64,000 bases of DNA from Acidovorax kalamii (GTDB taxonomy: Bacteria > Pseudomonadota > Gammaproteobacteria > Burkholderiales > Burkholderiaceae_C), in assembly GCF_002245625.1 (NCBI RefSeq), contig NZ_NOIG01000012.1, positions 246,324 to 310,323 on the forward strand. The letters run 5' to 3'. The notes under the pieces were generated by a model, which worked only from the letters and a program-made list of their open reading frames with translations, had not been told where the DNA came from and searched no databases. Made by a program: the position numbers and the translations under genes. This document shows, piece after piece, positions 10,814 to 20,719 of the stretch. Numbering within the stretch: the first letter of the stretch is position 1; the number at the start of each line of letters is the position of its first letter.

Positions 10814-11686
10814 TCACTCGAACCGCAAATCGGCCGCCACGCGCTGCCCCACACGCAGCACCTGGCCCGCGCCTTGGCGCACGATGGCGTTCATGCCAAA
10901 GGTGATGGCGCCATCCACGCGCTTGTCCTGGCGGTAGGTGCGCAGGGTGTCGCCCACCTCGGGGCTGGAAGTCGCCGTGGCCGGATCGATGTCGGGGATG
11001 GGGCAGCGCGCGCAGGGTTTGACCGGCTGCAGGTGAATTTCGCCGTCCGCGCCCCCGTCCACACGCACCAGGTCCACCCGGTCTTCATCGTGGGCATCAA
11101 TGCCAGCCAGTACCACGTTGGGCCGGAAGCGTTCAATGCCCACTGCCGTATGGCCTGCAGCGGCCAGCCGTCCATTGAGCTCCTCCATCGAGGCCTCGCT
11201 GGCCACCAGGATGGGGAACCCGTCTGCAAACTGGTTGGGCACCTCCAACCCGTTCGTCCACTCCAGGCTAGACAAGCGCCGGTGCTCGGGGTCAAACCGC
11301 ACCAGCCGGCAGGGTTGCCCGAGGAAGTCCGTGAACCACTGGGCAGCGACGGCCCCCATGTCCCAGGCGGGTACAGTGTCGCGCCACACGGTCACGGTGG
11401 CCGGTGCCTCGACGGCGTCCACCGCCACATGCAGGGCCAGCATGCCGGGCGCACGCAGCACCATCTCGTCGCTCTTGAGCTGTGGCCGGATCAGCGCCAT
11501 GCGCGGCAGGGCGCGCTGGGTCAGGAACATGCCGTCGGCATCCACCACCATCCAGGCCCGGTCCAGGTCCAGCCCGGTGTCCGTGAGCAGTGCTTCCTGC
11601 ACCTCGATGCCCGCACAGGACTTGATGGGGTACACAAACAGCCGCGCAATGGTGCCGGACAAATCGGAATCGGGGTTGAAGCTCAC
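10814..11686 (-). CDS. MOSC-domain protein (YcbX-like, without ferredoxin domain)
   Basis: 290 residues. The MOSC N-terminal beta-barrel (IARLFVYPIKSCAGIEVQEA) is followed by a MOSC domain with the conserved cysteine segment KPCARCPIPDIDP. MOSC proteins handle Moco-bound sulfur or reduce N-hydroxylated bases. YcbX carries an added 2Fe-2S domain, which is absent here. I chose a GTG start at 11686 because AGAGGAA lies nine bases upstream and the barrel begins soon after. The gene is divergent from the UbiH-like hydroxylase. Confidence 0.82.
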   Translation of the reverse strand: MSFNPDSDLSGTIARLFVYPIKSCAGIEVQEALLTDTGLDLDRAWMVVDADGMFLTQRALPRMALIRPQLKSDEMVLRAPGMLALHVAVDAVEAPATVTVWRDTVPAWDMGAVAAQWFTDFLGQPCRLVRFDPEHRRLSSLEWTNGLEVPNQFADGFPILVASEASMEELNGRLAAAGHTAVGIERFRPNVVLAGIDAHDEDRVDLVRVDGGADGEIHLQPVKPCARCPIPDIDPATATSSPEVGDTLRTYRQDKRVDGAITFGMNAIVRQGAGQVLRVGQRVAADLRFE

Positions 11687-11780
11687 AGCCAGGGGTTCCT
11701 CTTGAGAAATGGCGACAGGGCAGAAACCGCAATTCTGCCTTGTGGCTTTGGGGTGCAGGCGCCCTCCTACAATGGCCGCC

Positions 11781-12920
11781 ATGGCCCAAACCTTTGATAT
11801 CTGTATACGCGGCGCCGGCATTGTGGGCAGGACCTTGGCATTGTTGCTGGCACGCGAGCGGCTGAAAGTGGCCCTGGTGCCAGCCCCCGCCCCGGTCAGC
11901 AAGGCGGCCGACGTCCGGGCCTATGCCCTGAACACCGCGTCGCGCCAATTGCTCGAATCCCTGCGCAGCTGGCCGGATGCCGAGCACGCGACGGCCGTGC
12001 GGCAAATGCAGGTGCAGGGAGACCAGGGCGGCGCCGTGGTGTTTGACGCTGGGCCGCAGGGCGTGGACGCGCTGGCCTGGATCGTGGATGTACCCGCCCT
12101 TGAAGCCCGCCTTGCCGAGGCAGTGCGGTTCCAACCCCAGGTCGAGGTGGTAGACGCCCCGGTGGCCGCGCCACTGACCGTGGTCTGCGAGGGCCGCGCC
12201 AGCAGCACCCGGGCCGAGTTCGGTGCCCGTTTCGAGGTCACGCCCTACGCCCAGCATGCCATCGCCACCCGCGTGCGCTGCGAACACCCCCATGGCCAGG
12301 TTGCGCGCCAGTGGTTCCTTCCCGATGGCATCCTGGCTTTTTTGCCCCTGGATGGCGCCGAGGGGAACTCTGTGGCCGTTGTGTGGTCCGTCCCACAGGA
12401 GCAGGTCGCATCCTTGATGGCCCTGCCCCCCGAAGATTTCACCCAGGCGCTGCAAACCGCCAGCCAGCAAGTGCTGGGCACGCTGACCTTGTGCGCAGAT
12501 CGTGCCAGCTGGCCTTTGCAGTTGGCCAAGGCAGACCGCTGGTGTGGCAGCACGCTCGCTGCCGGGGCCAGCCCCCGCAACGAGGGCAGTTGGGTGTTGG
12601 CAGGCGATGCAGCCCACAACGTGCATCCCCTGGCGGGGCAAGGGCTCAACCTGGGGCTGGCCGATGTGCAGGCCCTGGCCGAGGTGCTGCGCACGCGTGA
12701 CTACTGGCGCAGTGTGGCCGACTTGCGGCTGCTGCGGCGCTACGAACGCGAGCGCAAGGCGGCCCTGGTTGCTATGGGTTTGGCCACAGACGGACTGCAG
12801 CAGTTGTTTGCACGCCAGGAAGCCCCCTGGCAGGCGCTGCGCAACTGGGGCATGAAGGGCTTTGAACGCAGTGGCCCGCTGAAGGATTTTGTGACCCGCC
12901 GGGCCATGGGGATGCGCTGA
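11781..12920 (+). CDS. UbiH/UbiF-family FAD-dependent hydroxylase
   Basis: A 379-residue flavin monooxygenase of the ubiquinone ring-hydroxylase group. FAD motif 1 is IRGAGIVGRTLALLLARE. The second is VLAGDAAHNVHPLAGQGLNLGLADV near residue 273, the UbiH/COQ6 signature. Family members hydroxylate the ubiquinone ring at C5, C6 or C1, and the sequence does not show which. It is followed 56 bp later by dsbC. The start is at 11781 or 11772. Confidence 0.85.
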   Translation: MAQTFDICIRGAGIVGRTLALLLARERLKVALVPAPAPVSKAADVRAYALNTASRQLLESLRSWPDAEHATAVRQMQVQGDQGGAVVFDAGPQGVDALAWIVDVPALEARLAEAVRFQPQVEVVDAPVAAPLTVVCEGRASSTRAEFGARFEVTPYAQHAIATRVRCEHPHGQVARQWFLPDGILAFLPLDGAEGNSVAVVWSVPQEQVASLMALPPEDFTQALQTASQQVLGTLTLCADRASWPLQLAKADRWCGSTLAAGASPRNEGSWVLAGDAAHNVHPLAGQGLNLGLADVQALAEVLRTRDYWRSVADLRLLRRYERERKAALVAMGLATDGLQQLFARQEAPWQALRNWGMKGFERSGPLKDFVTRRAMGMR

Positions 12921-12976
12921 AAACACGTTGGGACGCCCATGCGTCCTGCAAGGTATCGAGACTGAACGAGAACACC

Positions 12977-13708
12977 ATGAAACTGACCAACTGCCTGCTG
13001 GCCATCGCCGCCATGACCCTGAGCCTGAGCGCGACAGCGCAAGAGGCCACCATCCGCAAGGCGCTGGCTGAGCGCATTCCCCAGATGGACAAGATCGACG
13101 AGGTCCGGCCCACGCCCATGGCGGGGCTGTTTGAGGTGCGCATCGGCACCGACCTTTTCTACACCGACGCCAAGGGCAACTATGTGATCCAGGGCGAGCT
13201 GATCGACACCAAGGCGCGCCGGAACCTCACGGAAGACCGCATCGCCAAGCTCACGGCCGTCGACTTTTCGGCCTTGCCGCTCAAGGACGCGTTCACCATC
13301 GTACGCGGCGATGGCAAGCGCAAGGTGGCAGTGTTCGAAGATCCCAACTGCGGCTACTGCAAACGCTTTGAGCGCGACATGCAGAAGGTGGACAACGTTA
13401 CGGTGTACCTGTTCCTCTACCCCATCCTGAGCCCCGACTCTGCCGAAAAATCACGCAACATTTGGTGCTCGAAAGACCAGGCGGGTGCCTGGCAGGACAT
13501 GATGGTGCGCGACAAGCCTGTCGCCTCGGCCAGCTGCGACACCAGCGCCCTGCAGCGCAACCTGATGTTCGGCAAGAAACACAAGATCACCGGCACGCCA
13601 ACGCTGATCTTTGCCAATGGCTCCCGCGTGCCTGGCGCCATCGGTACGCAAGAAGTGGAAAAACGCCTGGCGGAAGCCAGCAGCGAGACCTCTGGCACAA
13701 CCAACTGA
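12977..13708 (+). CDS. dsbC: Thiol:disulfide interchange protein DsbC
   Basis: Periplasmic disulfide isomerase, 243 residues. A signal peptide (MKLTNCLLAIAAMTLSLSATA) is followed by the N-terminal dimerisation domain and a thioredoxin domain with the CGYC active site at Cys125/Cys128. The segment GTPTLIFANGSRVPG contains the cis-proline. A second cysteine pair (WCSKDQAG and SCDTSAL) matches the structural disulfide of DsbC. It needs reduction by DsbD, which is not in the window. Confidence 0.94.
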   Translation: MKLTNCLLAIAAMTLSLSATAQEATIRKALAERIPQMDKIDEVRPTPMAGLFEVRIGTDLFYTDAKGNYVIQGELIDTKARRNLTEDRIAKLTAVDFSALPLKDAFTIVRGDGKRKVAVFEDPNCGYCKRFERDMQKVDNVTVYLFLYPILSPDSAEKSRNIWCSKDQAGAWQDMMVRDKPVASASCDTSALQRNLMFGKKHKITGTPTLIFANGSRVPGAIGTQEVEKRLAEASSETSGTTN

Positions 13709-13734
13709 TTCCGAGCACCTCCGCCCCGCCGCCC

Positions 13735-15567
13735 ATGCCCTCCCCACGCAGCACCCAGCCCGCCGAGGTTCACTACCGTATCACTCCATCCGACCTGCAT
13801 GCGCACCTGTTCCGCGTCTCGCTGACCATCGCCCGCCCTGCAGCGCTGCAGGAGCTGTCCTTGCCCGTCTGGATCCCGGGCAGCTATCTGGTGCGGGAGT
13901 TTGCGAAAAATCTGCAGGAGCTGGGCGCGCGCCAAGGCAAACGTGCATTGCCCCTGGCTCAACTTGACAAGCACCGCTGGCAAGTGGCCTGCACGCCGGG
14001 CAAACCGCTGGATCTGACTTACACCGTCTGCGCCTACGACAACTCGGTGCGCACGGCCTGGCTGGACGCCTCGCGTGGCTTCTTCAACGGCACCAGCCTG
14101 TGCCTGCGCGTGCATGGCCAGGAAAAGCACCGCCACACGCTGGACATGGCCCGCACCGCTGCCACCGCGCAGTGGTCCGTGGCCACGGGGCTCCAGGCGC
14201 TGGCCACCGACAAGCAGGGCTTTGGCCTGTATGGCGCTGCCGACTACGACGAACTGGTGGACTGCCCTGTAGAACTGGGCCCGTTCTGGGTGGGCCGCTT
14301 CAAGGCCTGCGGCGTTGCCCATCAGTTTGTGGTGGCCGGTGCGGCCCCCTCTTTTGACGGCAAGCGGCTGCTGGCCGACACCCAGAAGATCTGCGAGACC
14401 GCCATCCGTTTCTGGCATGGCGCCGAGGGCAAGGCGCCGTTCAAAAGTTACGTGTTCATGCTCAATGCCGTGGCGGACGGCTATGGCGGGCTGGAGCACC
14501 GCAACTCCACGGCCTTGATTTGTGGCCGCCGCGACCTGCCCCGCCAGGGAGAGCCCCGGGCCAGCGAGGGCTACACCACGCTGCTCGGGCTGATCAGCCA
14601 CGAATACTTCCACACCTGGAACGTCAAGCGCCTGCGCCCTGCCGAGTTCGCCACGTACGACTACAGCCGGGAGAACTACACCGAGCTGCTGTGGTTCTTC
14701 GAAGGTTTCACCAGCTACTTCGACGATCTGCTGCTGCGCCGCGCCGGGCTGATCGATGACGCCACTTATCTCAAGCTCATCACCAAGACCATCAACCAGG
14801 TGCTGCAAACCCCGGGCAGGGCCGTGCAAACCGTGGCCCAGGCCAGCTTCGATGCCTGGGTCAAGTACTACCGCCAGGACGAAAACACGCCCAATGCCAC
14901 GGTGAGCTACTACACCAAAGGCTCGCTGGTGGCCCTGTGCCTGGACCTGGCCCTGCGCCGCGAAGGCAAGACTACCCTCGATGCCGTGATGCGTGCCCTG
15001 TGGGCCCGCACGGCAGGCGGCCCGATGGCCGAGGCCGACCTGCGGGCGGTGCTGGAACAACTGGCGGGCCGCTCCTTCGATTCGGAGCTGGCGCAATGGG
15101 TGCACAGCACCTCTGAGCTACCGTTGGCCGATCTGCTGGCCGCTCACGGCGTGACCCTCAAGGCCGAAGCCCCCCAACTGGCCCAGCGCCTGGGCCTGCG
15201 CGTGGCAGAGAACCACAGCGTGCAGGTCAAGACCGTGTTGCGCGGCGGCGCGGCCGAAAAGGCCGGCATGGCGGCAGGCGACGAGTGGCTGGGCCTGGAA
15301 GTGCAAGGCCAAGGCTGGCGCATTGGCAAGCTGGATGACGTCACGTTCTACGCAGGCACCGAGACGGCCTTGACTGCCATCGTGGCCCGGGACGGGCGCC
15401 TGCTGCGGCTGCCGCTGGCACTGCCCTCCACCGCTGGCGGCAAGGCTGGTGAGGCTGCCACCAGGACGCGCGGCAAAGCCGCCCCTGCGCAGTTGGCACA
15501 GCCTGCAGTGGACACGGTCAGCCTGACCCCCACCGATACGGCGGCGCTGGCGCGCTGGCTGGCCTGA
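13735..15567 (+). CDS. M61-family aminopeptidase with PDZ domain
   Basis: 610 residues without a clear signal peptide. An N-terminal beta-sandwich (VHYRITPSDLHAHLFRVSLTI) is followed by a thermolysin-like catalytic domain. Zinc ligands are His289 and His293 in HEYFH, with Glu290 as base, and Glu323 in FFEGFTSYFDDL as third ligand. A C-terminal PDZ domain covers about residues 470-560. Relatives include glycyl aminopeptidase. It begins 26 bp after dsbC. The upstream in-frame extension runs inside dsbC and is rejected. Confidence 0.9.
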   Translation: MPSPRSTQPAEVHYRITPSDLHAHLFRVSLTIARPAALQELSLPVWIPGSYLVREFAKNLQELGARQGKRALPLAQLDKHRWQVACTPGKPLDLTYTVCAYDNSVRTAWLDASRGFFNGTSLCLRVHGQEKHRHTLDMARTAATAQWSVATGLQALATDKQGFGLYGAADYDELVDCPVELGPFWVGRFKACGVAHQFVVAGAAPSFDGKRLLADTQKICETAIRFWHGAEGKAPFKSYVFMLNAVADGYGGLEHRNSTALICGRRDLPRQGEPRASEGYTTLLGLISHEYFHTWNVKRLRPAEFATYDYSRENYTELLWFFEGFTSYFDDLLLRRAGLIDDATYLKLITKTINQVLQTPGRAVQTVAQASFDAWVKYYRQDENTPNATVSYYTKGSLVALCLDLALRREGKTTLDAVMRALWARTAGGPMAEADLRAVLEQLAGRSFDSELAQWVHSTSELPLADLLAAHGVTLKAEAPQLAQRLGLRVAENHSVQVKTVLRGGAAEKAGMAAGDEWLGLEVQGQGWRIGKLDDVTFYAGTETALTAIVARDGRLLRLPLALPSTAGGKAGEAATRTRGKAAPAQLAQPAVDTVSLTPTDTAALARWLA

Positions 15568-15629
15568 CGGCGTGACCGGGTTGGGTATATTCCCTGCGCT
15601 GTCACAACAATCCATACACAGGAGATTTC

Positions 15630-16409
15630 ATGGCCTACGAAACCATCGAGGTTCGCGTTGAAGCGGACAAGGTCGGCGTCATCACGCTCAACCGCCCCAA
15701 ACAGCTCAATGCCCTGAACGACCAGCTGATGAACGAGCTGGGCGCAGCCCTCAAGGCGTTCGATGCCGACGAGAACATCGGTTGCATGATCGTCACGGGC
15801 AGTGAAAAAGCCTTTGCAGCGGGCGCCGACATCGGCGCGATGGCCAAGTACAGCTTTGCCGACACCTACAAGGGTGACTACATCACCCGCAACTGGGAGA
15901 CGATCCGCTCCATCCGCAAACCCGTGATTGCCGCCGTGAGTGGCTTTGCACTGGGCGGTGGCTGCGAGCTGGCCATGATGTGCGACTTCATCATCGCCGC
16001 CGACAACGCCCGCTTCGGCCAGCCAGAAATCAAGCTGGGCGTGATCCCCGGCGCTGGCGGCACGCAGCGCCTGCCCCGCGCCGTGGGCAAGTCCAAGGCC
16101 ATGGACATGGCCCTCACCGGCCGCATGATGGACGCCGCCGAAGCCGAACGCGCCGGACTGGTCAGCCGCGTGGTGCCTTACGACAAGCTCATGGACGAGG
16201 CCTTGGGCGCGGCCATCATCGTGGCGGGCTTCTCGCAGATCGCCGTGATGGCCGCCAAGGAGTCGGTGAACCGGGCGTTCGAAGGCACGCTGTCCGACGG
16301 CGTGATGTTCGAGCGCCGCCTCTTCCACGCGCTGTTTGCCACCCAGGACCAGAAGGAAGGCATGGACGCTTTCATGAACAAACGCACAGCCAACTTCACA
16401 CACCAATAA
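15630..16409 (+). CDS. Enoyl-CoA hydratase
   Basis: A 259-residue crotonase. The oxyanion-hole segments are [12 protein letters not shown] and [15 protein letters not shown], with the two catalytic glutamates expected at the conserved positions ([19 protein letters not shown]). It hydrates trans-2-enoyl-CoA during fatty acid beta-oxidation. An AGGAG ribosome site lies just upstream of the ATG. Its last codons overlap the -35 region of the tRNA promoter. Confidence 0.93.
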   Translation: MAYETIEVRVEADKVGVITLNRPKQLNALNDQLMNELGAALKAFDADENIGCMIVTGSEKAFAAGADIGAMAKYSFADTYKGDYITRNWETIRSIRKPVIAAVSGFALGGGCELAMMCDFIIAADNARFGQPEIKLGVIPGAGGTQRLPRAVGKSKAMDMALTGRMMDAAEAERAGLVSRVVPYDKLMDEALGAAIIVAGFSQIAVMAAKESVNRAFEGTLSDGVMFERRLFHALFATQDQKEGMDAFMNKRTANFTHQ

Positions 16410-16424
16410 TTTTTGTTCTATAAT
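16395..16424 (+). promoter_or_regulatory. Sigma-70 promoter for the tRNA gene
   Basis: TTCACA (16395-16400), an 18-bp spacer, and a perfect TATAAT (16419-16424), placing the start near 16431, just before the mature tRNA 5' end. The -35 element lies inside the last codons of the enoyl-CoA hydratase gene. Confidence 0.7.
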
Positions 16425-16435
16425 ATTGGTCTTGC

Positions 16436-16512
16436 GGTCGTATAGCTCAGTTGGTTAGAGCGCAGCATTCATAATGCTGATGTCGGTGGTTCAAGTCCAC
16501 CTACGACCACCA
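16436..16512 (+). tRNA. tRNA-Met (CAT anticodon, probably elongator)
   Basis: 77 nt. The acceptor stem GGTCGTA pairs with TACGACC, followed by A and an encoded CCA. The D-arm is GCTCAGTTGGTTAGAGC. The anticodon stem is CAGCA/TGCTG with loop TTCATAA (anticodon 16470-16472). The T-arm contains GGTTCAAGTCC. The first base pair is G-C, so it is not the initiator type. A CAT anticodon could also be the lysidine-modified Ile2 species, but the body resembles elongator Met. Confidence 0.92.
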
Positions 16513-16520
16513 TATCGAAA

Positions 16521-16552
16521 CCCACAGTGCGGCAACTCACTGTGGGTTTTTT
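16521..16552 (+). terminator. Intrinsic terminator after tRNA-Met
   Basis: Perfect 9-bp stem CCCACAGTG / CACTGTGGG with an 8-base loop, followed by six T, starting 8 bases after the tRNA end. Confidence 0.9.
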
Positions 16553-16650
16553 CTTTGAGGTACCGGCTTTCGCAGCCCGACAGTCTGCCGGTGGGACCTG
16601 CCCGCACCGCCTCCCCCTACAATCGTGACTTCAGCCCCTGGATGTAAACC

Positions 16651-17091
16651 ATGAACCGCTGCAACACTCCCACCTCAGCCCCCATCTCCCGCCGTCAGCA
16701 TACATGGCTCGTAGCCCTGGCCTGCGGTGCCCTGATGTCTGTCGTCATGCCAGCGGCCGCCCAGGTGGAGCCCGGACTCGGCATGAACCGCCCCTTCCCG
16801 GAAGCCGCGCTGCGCGGCACACTGACCCTCTCGACCACTGCCGAAGCCGTGCTCAACGGCAAATCCATCCGCATGGCGCCCGGGATGCGGCTGTTCAGCC
16901 CCCAGAACACCCTGGTCATGGCGCACACCGTGCTGGGCCAGACCTTCAAGGTCAACTACGTGCTGGAAGCCAGCACCGGCATGCTGCACGCGGCCTGGAT
17001 CCTGACCGAGCGTGAGGCGGCGCAACCCCGCAAGGGCAGCGACAGCACAACCAGCAACATCACGACCGGCTCTGGCGCCGTTCTGAAGTAA
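16651..17091 (+). CDS. Predicted exported protein of unknown function
   Basis: 146 residues. A positively charged N-terminus and hydrophobic stretch (WLVALACGALMSVVMPAAAQ) predict a signal peptide cut after AAAQ or nearby. The mature part has about 110 residues with ALRGTLTLSTTAEAVLNGKSIRMAPGMRLFSPQNTLVM, then a Ser/Thr/Gly-rich tail. I do not recognise a family. It stands alone between the tRNA and miaB. The coding bias and signal peptide support a real gene. Confidence 0.65.
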   Translation: MNRCNTPTSAPISRRQHTWLVALACGALMSVVMPAAAQVEPGLGMNRPFPEAALRGTLTLSTTAEAVLNGKSIRMAPGMRLFSPQNTLVMAHTVLGQTFKVNYVLEASTGMLHAAWILTEREAAQPRKGSDSTTSNITTGSGAVLK

Positions 17092-17192
17092 TTCCTGTGG
17101 GTGCGGCCCTGGCGGCCACGCCCTTGCGACCTCCACAGCCCCTCTCCGCGCCCTGCTGGCGACGGTGACCATTTGCTATTTGCGACATTGCC

Positions 17193-18539
17193 ATGGCCAA
17201 AAAAGTCTTTATCAAAACCTTCGGCTGCCAGATGAACGAGTACGACTCGGACAAGATGGCCGACGTGCTCCATGCCGCCCAAGGCTACGAGCCCACCCAG
17301 AACGTGGACGAGGCCGACCTCATCCTCTTCAACACCTGCTCGGTGCGCGAAAAGGCGCAAGAGAAAGTGTTCAGCGACCTGGGCCGCATCAAGCACCTGA
17401 AGGCACGCGGCGTGAAGATTGGCGTGGGCGGCTGCGTGGCCAGCCAGGAAGGCGCCGAGATCATCAAGCGCGCCCCCTATGTGGACGTGGTGTTTGGCCC
17501 GCAAACCCTGCACCGCCTGCCCGAGATGTTGAACCAGCGCGAGCAACTCGATAAGCCACAGGTAGACATCAGCTTCCCCGAGATTGAAAAATTCGACCAC
17601 CTGCCGCCCGCCCGCGTCGAGGGTGCCAGCGCCTTTGTGTCGATCATGGAAGGCTGCAGCAAATACTGCAGCTACTGCGTGGTGCCCTACACCCGTGGCG
17701 AAGAAGTGAGCCGCCCGTTTGACGACGTGCTGGTGGAAGTGGCGGGCCTGGCCGACCAGGGCGTGAAGGAAATCACCCTGCTGGGCCAGAACGTGAACGC
17801 CTACCTGGGCAAGATGGGGGGCACGGCCGAGATTGCTGACTTTGCGCTGCTGCTGGAATACGTGTCGGACATCCCCGGCATCGAACGCATTCGCTACACC
17901 ACCAGCCACCCCAACGAGTTCACACCCCGGCTGATCGATGCCTATGCCAAACTGCCCAAGCTGGCGAGTCACCTGCACCTGCCCGTGCAGCACGGCTCTG
18001 ACCGCATCTTGATGGCCATGAAGCGCGGCTACACCGCCATGGAATACAAGAGCACGGTACGCAAGCTGCGCGCCATCCGACCCGACCTGGCCATGAGCAG
18101 TGACTTCATCGTGGGCTTCCCCGGCGAGACCGAGGACGACTTCAACAAGATGATGAAGCTGATCGACGACATCCACTTCGACAATAGCTTCAGCTTCATC
18201 TTCAGCCCCCGCCCCGGCACACCCGCTGCGGGCCTGCACGACGACACGCCGCACGACGTGAAGTTGCGCCGCCTACAGCACCTGCAGGGCGTCATCAACG
18301 CCAACATCAAGTCCATCAGCGAAAGCCGCGTGGGCACGGTGCAGCGCATTCTGGTGGAAGGCGCCTCCAAGCGCGACGCCACCGAGCTGATGGGCCGCAC
18401 CGAGTGCAACCGCGTCGTCAATTTTGTGGGCCAGCCCCGCCTGGTGGGCCAGATGGTGGATGTGACCATCACCGAAGCCAAGGCCTACACCCTGCGCGGC
18501 GAGGTGCTGGTGCGTGAGGGCGCCGCCCTCCCGGCCTGA
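17193..18539 (+). CDS. miaB: tRNA-2-methylthio-N6-dimethylallyladenosine synthase
   Basis: A radical-SAM methylthiotransferase, 448 residues. The N-terminal UPF0004 domain has cysteines in [16 protein letters not shown] and VGGCVASQ for one 4Fe-4S cluster. The radical-SAM motif CSKYCSYC near residue 155 holds the second, and a TRAM domain forms the C-terminus. It modifies A37 of tRNAs reading UNN codons. It is followed 11 bp later by glrK. Confidence 0.96.
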   Translation: MAKKVFIKTFGCQMNEYDSDKMADVLHAAQGYEPTQNVDEADLILFNTCSVREKAQEKVFSDLGRIKHLKARGVKIGVGGCVASQEGAEIIKRAPYVDVVFGPQTLHRLPEMLNQREQLDKPQVDISFPEIEKFDHLPPARVEGASAFVSIMEGCSKYCSYCVVPYTRGEEVSRPFDDVLVEVAGLADQGVKEITLLGQNVNAYLGKMGGTAEIADFALLLEYVSDIPGIERIRYTTSHPNEFTPRLIDAYAKLPKLASHLHLPVQHGSDRILMAMKRGYTAMEYKSTVRKLRAIRPDLAMSSDFIVGFPGETEDDFNKMMKLIDDIHFDNSFSFIFSPRPGTPAAGLHDDTPHDVKLRRLQHLQGVINANIKSISESRVGTVQRILVEGASKRDATELMGRTECNRVVNFVGQPRLVGQMVDVTITEAKAYTLRGEVLVREGAALPA

Positions 18540-18550
18540 CCCCTCGTCGC

Positions 18551-20008
18551 ATGGCCCCAAACCCCACGAGCCCTCCGCAGGCTCGCCCACACGGCCCATC
18601 GTTTCAGCAACTGCTGCTGCTCGCGTTCTTGCTGATTGCGGCTGTGCTGGGCGCCAGTGCCCTGCGGGCAGTGTTCACCCTCGAAGCCTTGATGGGCCAA
18701 AGCCAGGCCAGCGCCGCCCAGGCGGCCGCGCTGAACGTGGCGGCGCAGGCGCTCAACCAGCGCGGCCAGGCCATGGAGCGGTCGGCCCGGCAGTCGCTGG
18801 TACTGAACGACCCCCTGCTGCGCCAAAGCTTTGACGACATGGCCGCCGATGCCCAGGGCATCGTGCGCCAGCTGAGCGACGCGGGCCTGCCGCCCGCCCA
18901 GGCACAGCAGTGGCAGGCCCATATGCAAACCGTGCACGACTTGCTGCGCGCCCCGCCCTGGCAGTCGCTGGAAAACGAACGCAGCGTGGCCGAAGAGTTC
19001 GTGGCGCTCGACTCCCTGCATGCAGCCATCACGCAGTCGGTGCAAGAACTCAACGCCCGCCAGGCCAGCGAACTGCAGGCGCGGGTGGACGCCAGCCGCC
19101 GCACCGTGATGCACCAGCTGGTGGGGGCGATTGTGCTGGCGCTGGTGCTGGCGCTGTGGCTGGGCATCTGGCTGGCGCGCCCCTTCAAGCGGCTGGAGCG
19201 TGCCATTCGCCGCCTGGGCGAGAACCAGCTGGAACAACCCGTGGCCATCACCGGCCCTGCCGACGTGCGCCGCGTGGGCCAGCAACTGGAGTGGCTGCGC
19301 CTGCGGCTGGTGGAGCTGGACGCCGACAAGGCGCGCTTCTTGCGCCATGTCTCGCACGAACTCAAAACCCCGCTGGCCGCACTGCGCGAAGGCGTGGCCC
19401 TGCTGCAAGACGGCGTGACCGGCGCGCTCAGCGAGGGCCAGAAAGAAGTCACACAAATCCTGCACCAGAACACCCTGGTGCTGCAGGGCGAGATCGAGGC
19501 GCTGCTGCGCTTCAACGCCGCCGCGTTCGAGGCCCGCCAGCTGCAGCGGCGCGAGACCGACTTGGTCGCCCTGCTGGAAGACCTGGTGGAGGCCCAGCGC
19601 CTGCAATGGCAGGCCCGCAGCCTGCGGGTGGAGGTGAGCGGCGAGCGCACCGTGCTGCTGCTGGATGCGGAGAAAATCACCTCGGCCATGGGCAACCTGC
19701 TGTCCAACGCCATCCGCTTCTCGCCCGAGCAAGGCACCGTGCGCATGGCCGTCTCGCGCGCCCCCGGCCAGGTGCGGGTGGATGTGACCGATGAAGGCCC
19801 CGGCGTGGCCCCCGCCGACCGGGCCCATGTGTTTGAACCCTTTTACCGGGGCGAACGTCAGCCTGAGAACGCCGTGCGCGGCACCGGCATCGGGCTGTCC
19901 ATCGTGCAGGAATACATCCATGCGCATGGCGGCCGGGTGCAGGTGCTCCAGATGCCAGGCGACGCTCCCCGCTCTTTTTTCCGGATTGAATTGCCCGATG
20001 TTTCCTGA
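18551..20008 (+). CDS. glrK: Sensor histidine kinase GlrK (QseE-like)
   Basis: 485 residues. One N-terminal membrane helix (residues 18-40), a periplasmic helical region, and a second helix near residues 195-215 are followed by a HAMP linker. The H-box is FLRHVSHELKTPLAALREG, the N-box NLLSNAIRFSP, and the G-boxes DEGPGVAP and GTGIGLSIV. The order kinase-lipoprotein-response regulator identifies the GlrK-QseG-GlrR system, which senses envelope stress in enterobacteria. It overlaps qseG by 11 bases. Confidence 0.9.
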   Translation: MAPNPTSPPQARPHGPSFQQLLLLAFLLIAAVLGASALRAVFTLEALMGQSQASAAQAAALNVAAQALNQRGQAMERSARQSLVLNDPLLRQSFDDMAADAQGIVRQLSDAGLPPAQAQQWQAHMQTVHDLLRAPPWQSLENERSVAEEFVALDSLHAAITQSVQELNARQASELQARVDASRRTVMHQLVGAIVLALVLALWLGIWLARPFKRLERAIRRLGENQLEQPVAITGPADVRRVGQQLEWLRLRLVELDADKARFLRHVSHELKTPLAALREGVALLQDGVTGALSEGQKEVTQILHQNTLVLQGEIEALLRFNAAAFEARQLQRRETDLVALLEDLVEAQRLQWQARSLRVEVSGERTVLLLDAEKITSAMGNLLSNAIRFSPEQGTVRMAVSRAPGQVRVDVTDEGPGVAPADRAHVFEPFYRGERQPENAVRGTGIGLSIVQEYIHAHGGRVQVLQMPGDAPRSFFRIELPDVS

Positions 20009-20708
20009 ACCACAAGCCTCGCCGACCCACCGCCCAGCGTACCGGGGGATGCCCTGGTGCCTGCGCGCCGCCCTGTGCGTGGGTGCAGCATGGCTGGCTG
20101 GTTGCGCCACAGCCCCTACACCGCCGGATGGGGCCCCGGTGGCGACAGCTGCCCCTGCGGTTGAGCCGGCCCCGGAGCCCGCTGCCACCCCACCCGAGCC
20201 ACTGGCACCTGAAAGCGATGAGCCCGCCACACCGCCCAAAGACCTGCTGCGCGACACTCTCGCCTATGCCGACCGCACCCTGGGCGCGAGCGGCATCGAG
20301 CTGGCACGTGAGGCCGCCCGCCTGTCCGACCTGGACGAGAACAAGCCCTCACGTGCGCTGCGCCTGGCGCTGGTGCTGGCCCAAAGCCGCCAGCCCGCAG
20401 ACACGGCGCGCGCTCTGGGCCTGGTGCAGCGCACCCTGACCAACCCTGCCGCCCAAGACCTGCACCCGCTGGCCCGCCTGCTGGAGGCGCGCCTGACCCA
20501 GCAGCGCCGCCTGGAAGAGCAGCTGGAACGCCAGGCCCAGCAGCTGCGCGACGCCCAGCGCCGCAACGACCAGCTGAGCGAACGACTGGAGGCCGTGCGC
20601 GCCATCGAACGCAGCCTGACCACACGCCCCGCACCGGCAGCCCCGGCCACACCGCCCCCTGGCGCAGCGGCCGGCGGCGCGAGCAACAACGGCAACGCCA
20701 AACCCTGA
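19998..20708 (+). CDS. QseG-like outer membrane lipoprotein
   Basis: 236 residues. A signal peptide ends in the lipobox LAGC (AALCVGAAWLAGC), followed by a Pro/Ala/Glu-rich linker and an alpha-helical, probably coiled-coil region (residues 80-215). It lies between kinase and regulator genes as qseG does in enterobacteria, where QseG controls the kinase. Sequence identity to QseG looks low, so the name rests mainly on context. It starts inside the end of glrK. Confidence 0.75.
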   Translation: MFPEPQASPTHRPAYRGMPWCLRAALCVGAAWLAGCATAPTPPDGAPVATAAPAVEPAPEPAATPPEPLAPESDEPATPPKDLLRDTLAYADRTLGASGIELAREAARLSDLDENKPSRALRLALVLAQSRQPADTARALGLVQRTLTNPAAQDLHPLARLLEARLTQQRRLEEQLERQAQQLRDAQRRNDQLSERLEAVRAIERSLTTRPAPAAPATPPPGAAAGGASNNGNAKP

Positions 20709-20719
20709 GGCACCACGCC

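Noticed and set aside
16436..16512. tRNA-Ile2 (lysidine) reading of the CAT tRNA
   Set aside because: The body and the loop TTCATAA look like elongator Met. Identity cannot be proved by eye, so Met is kept with this caveat.
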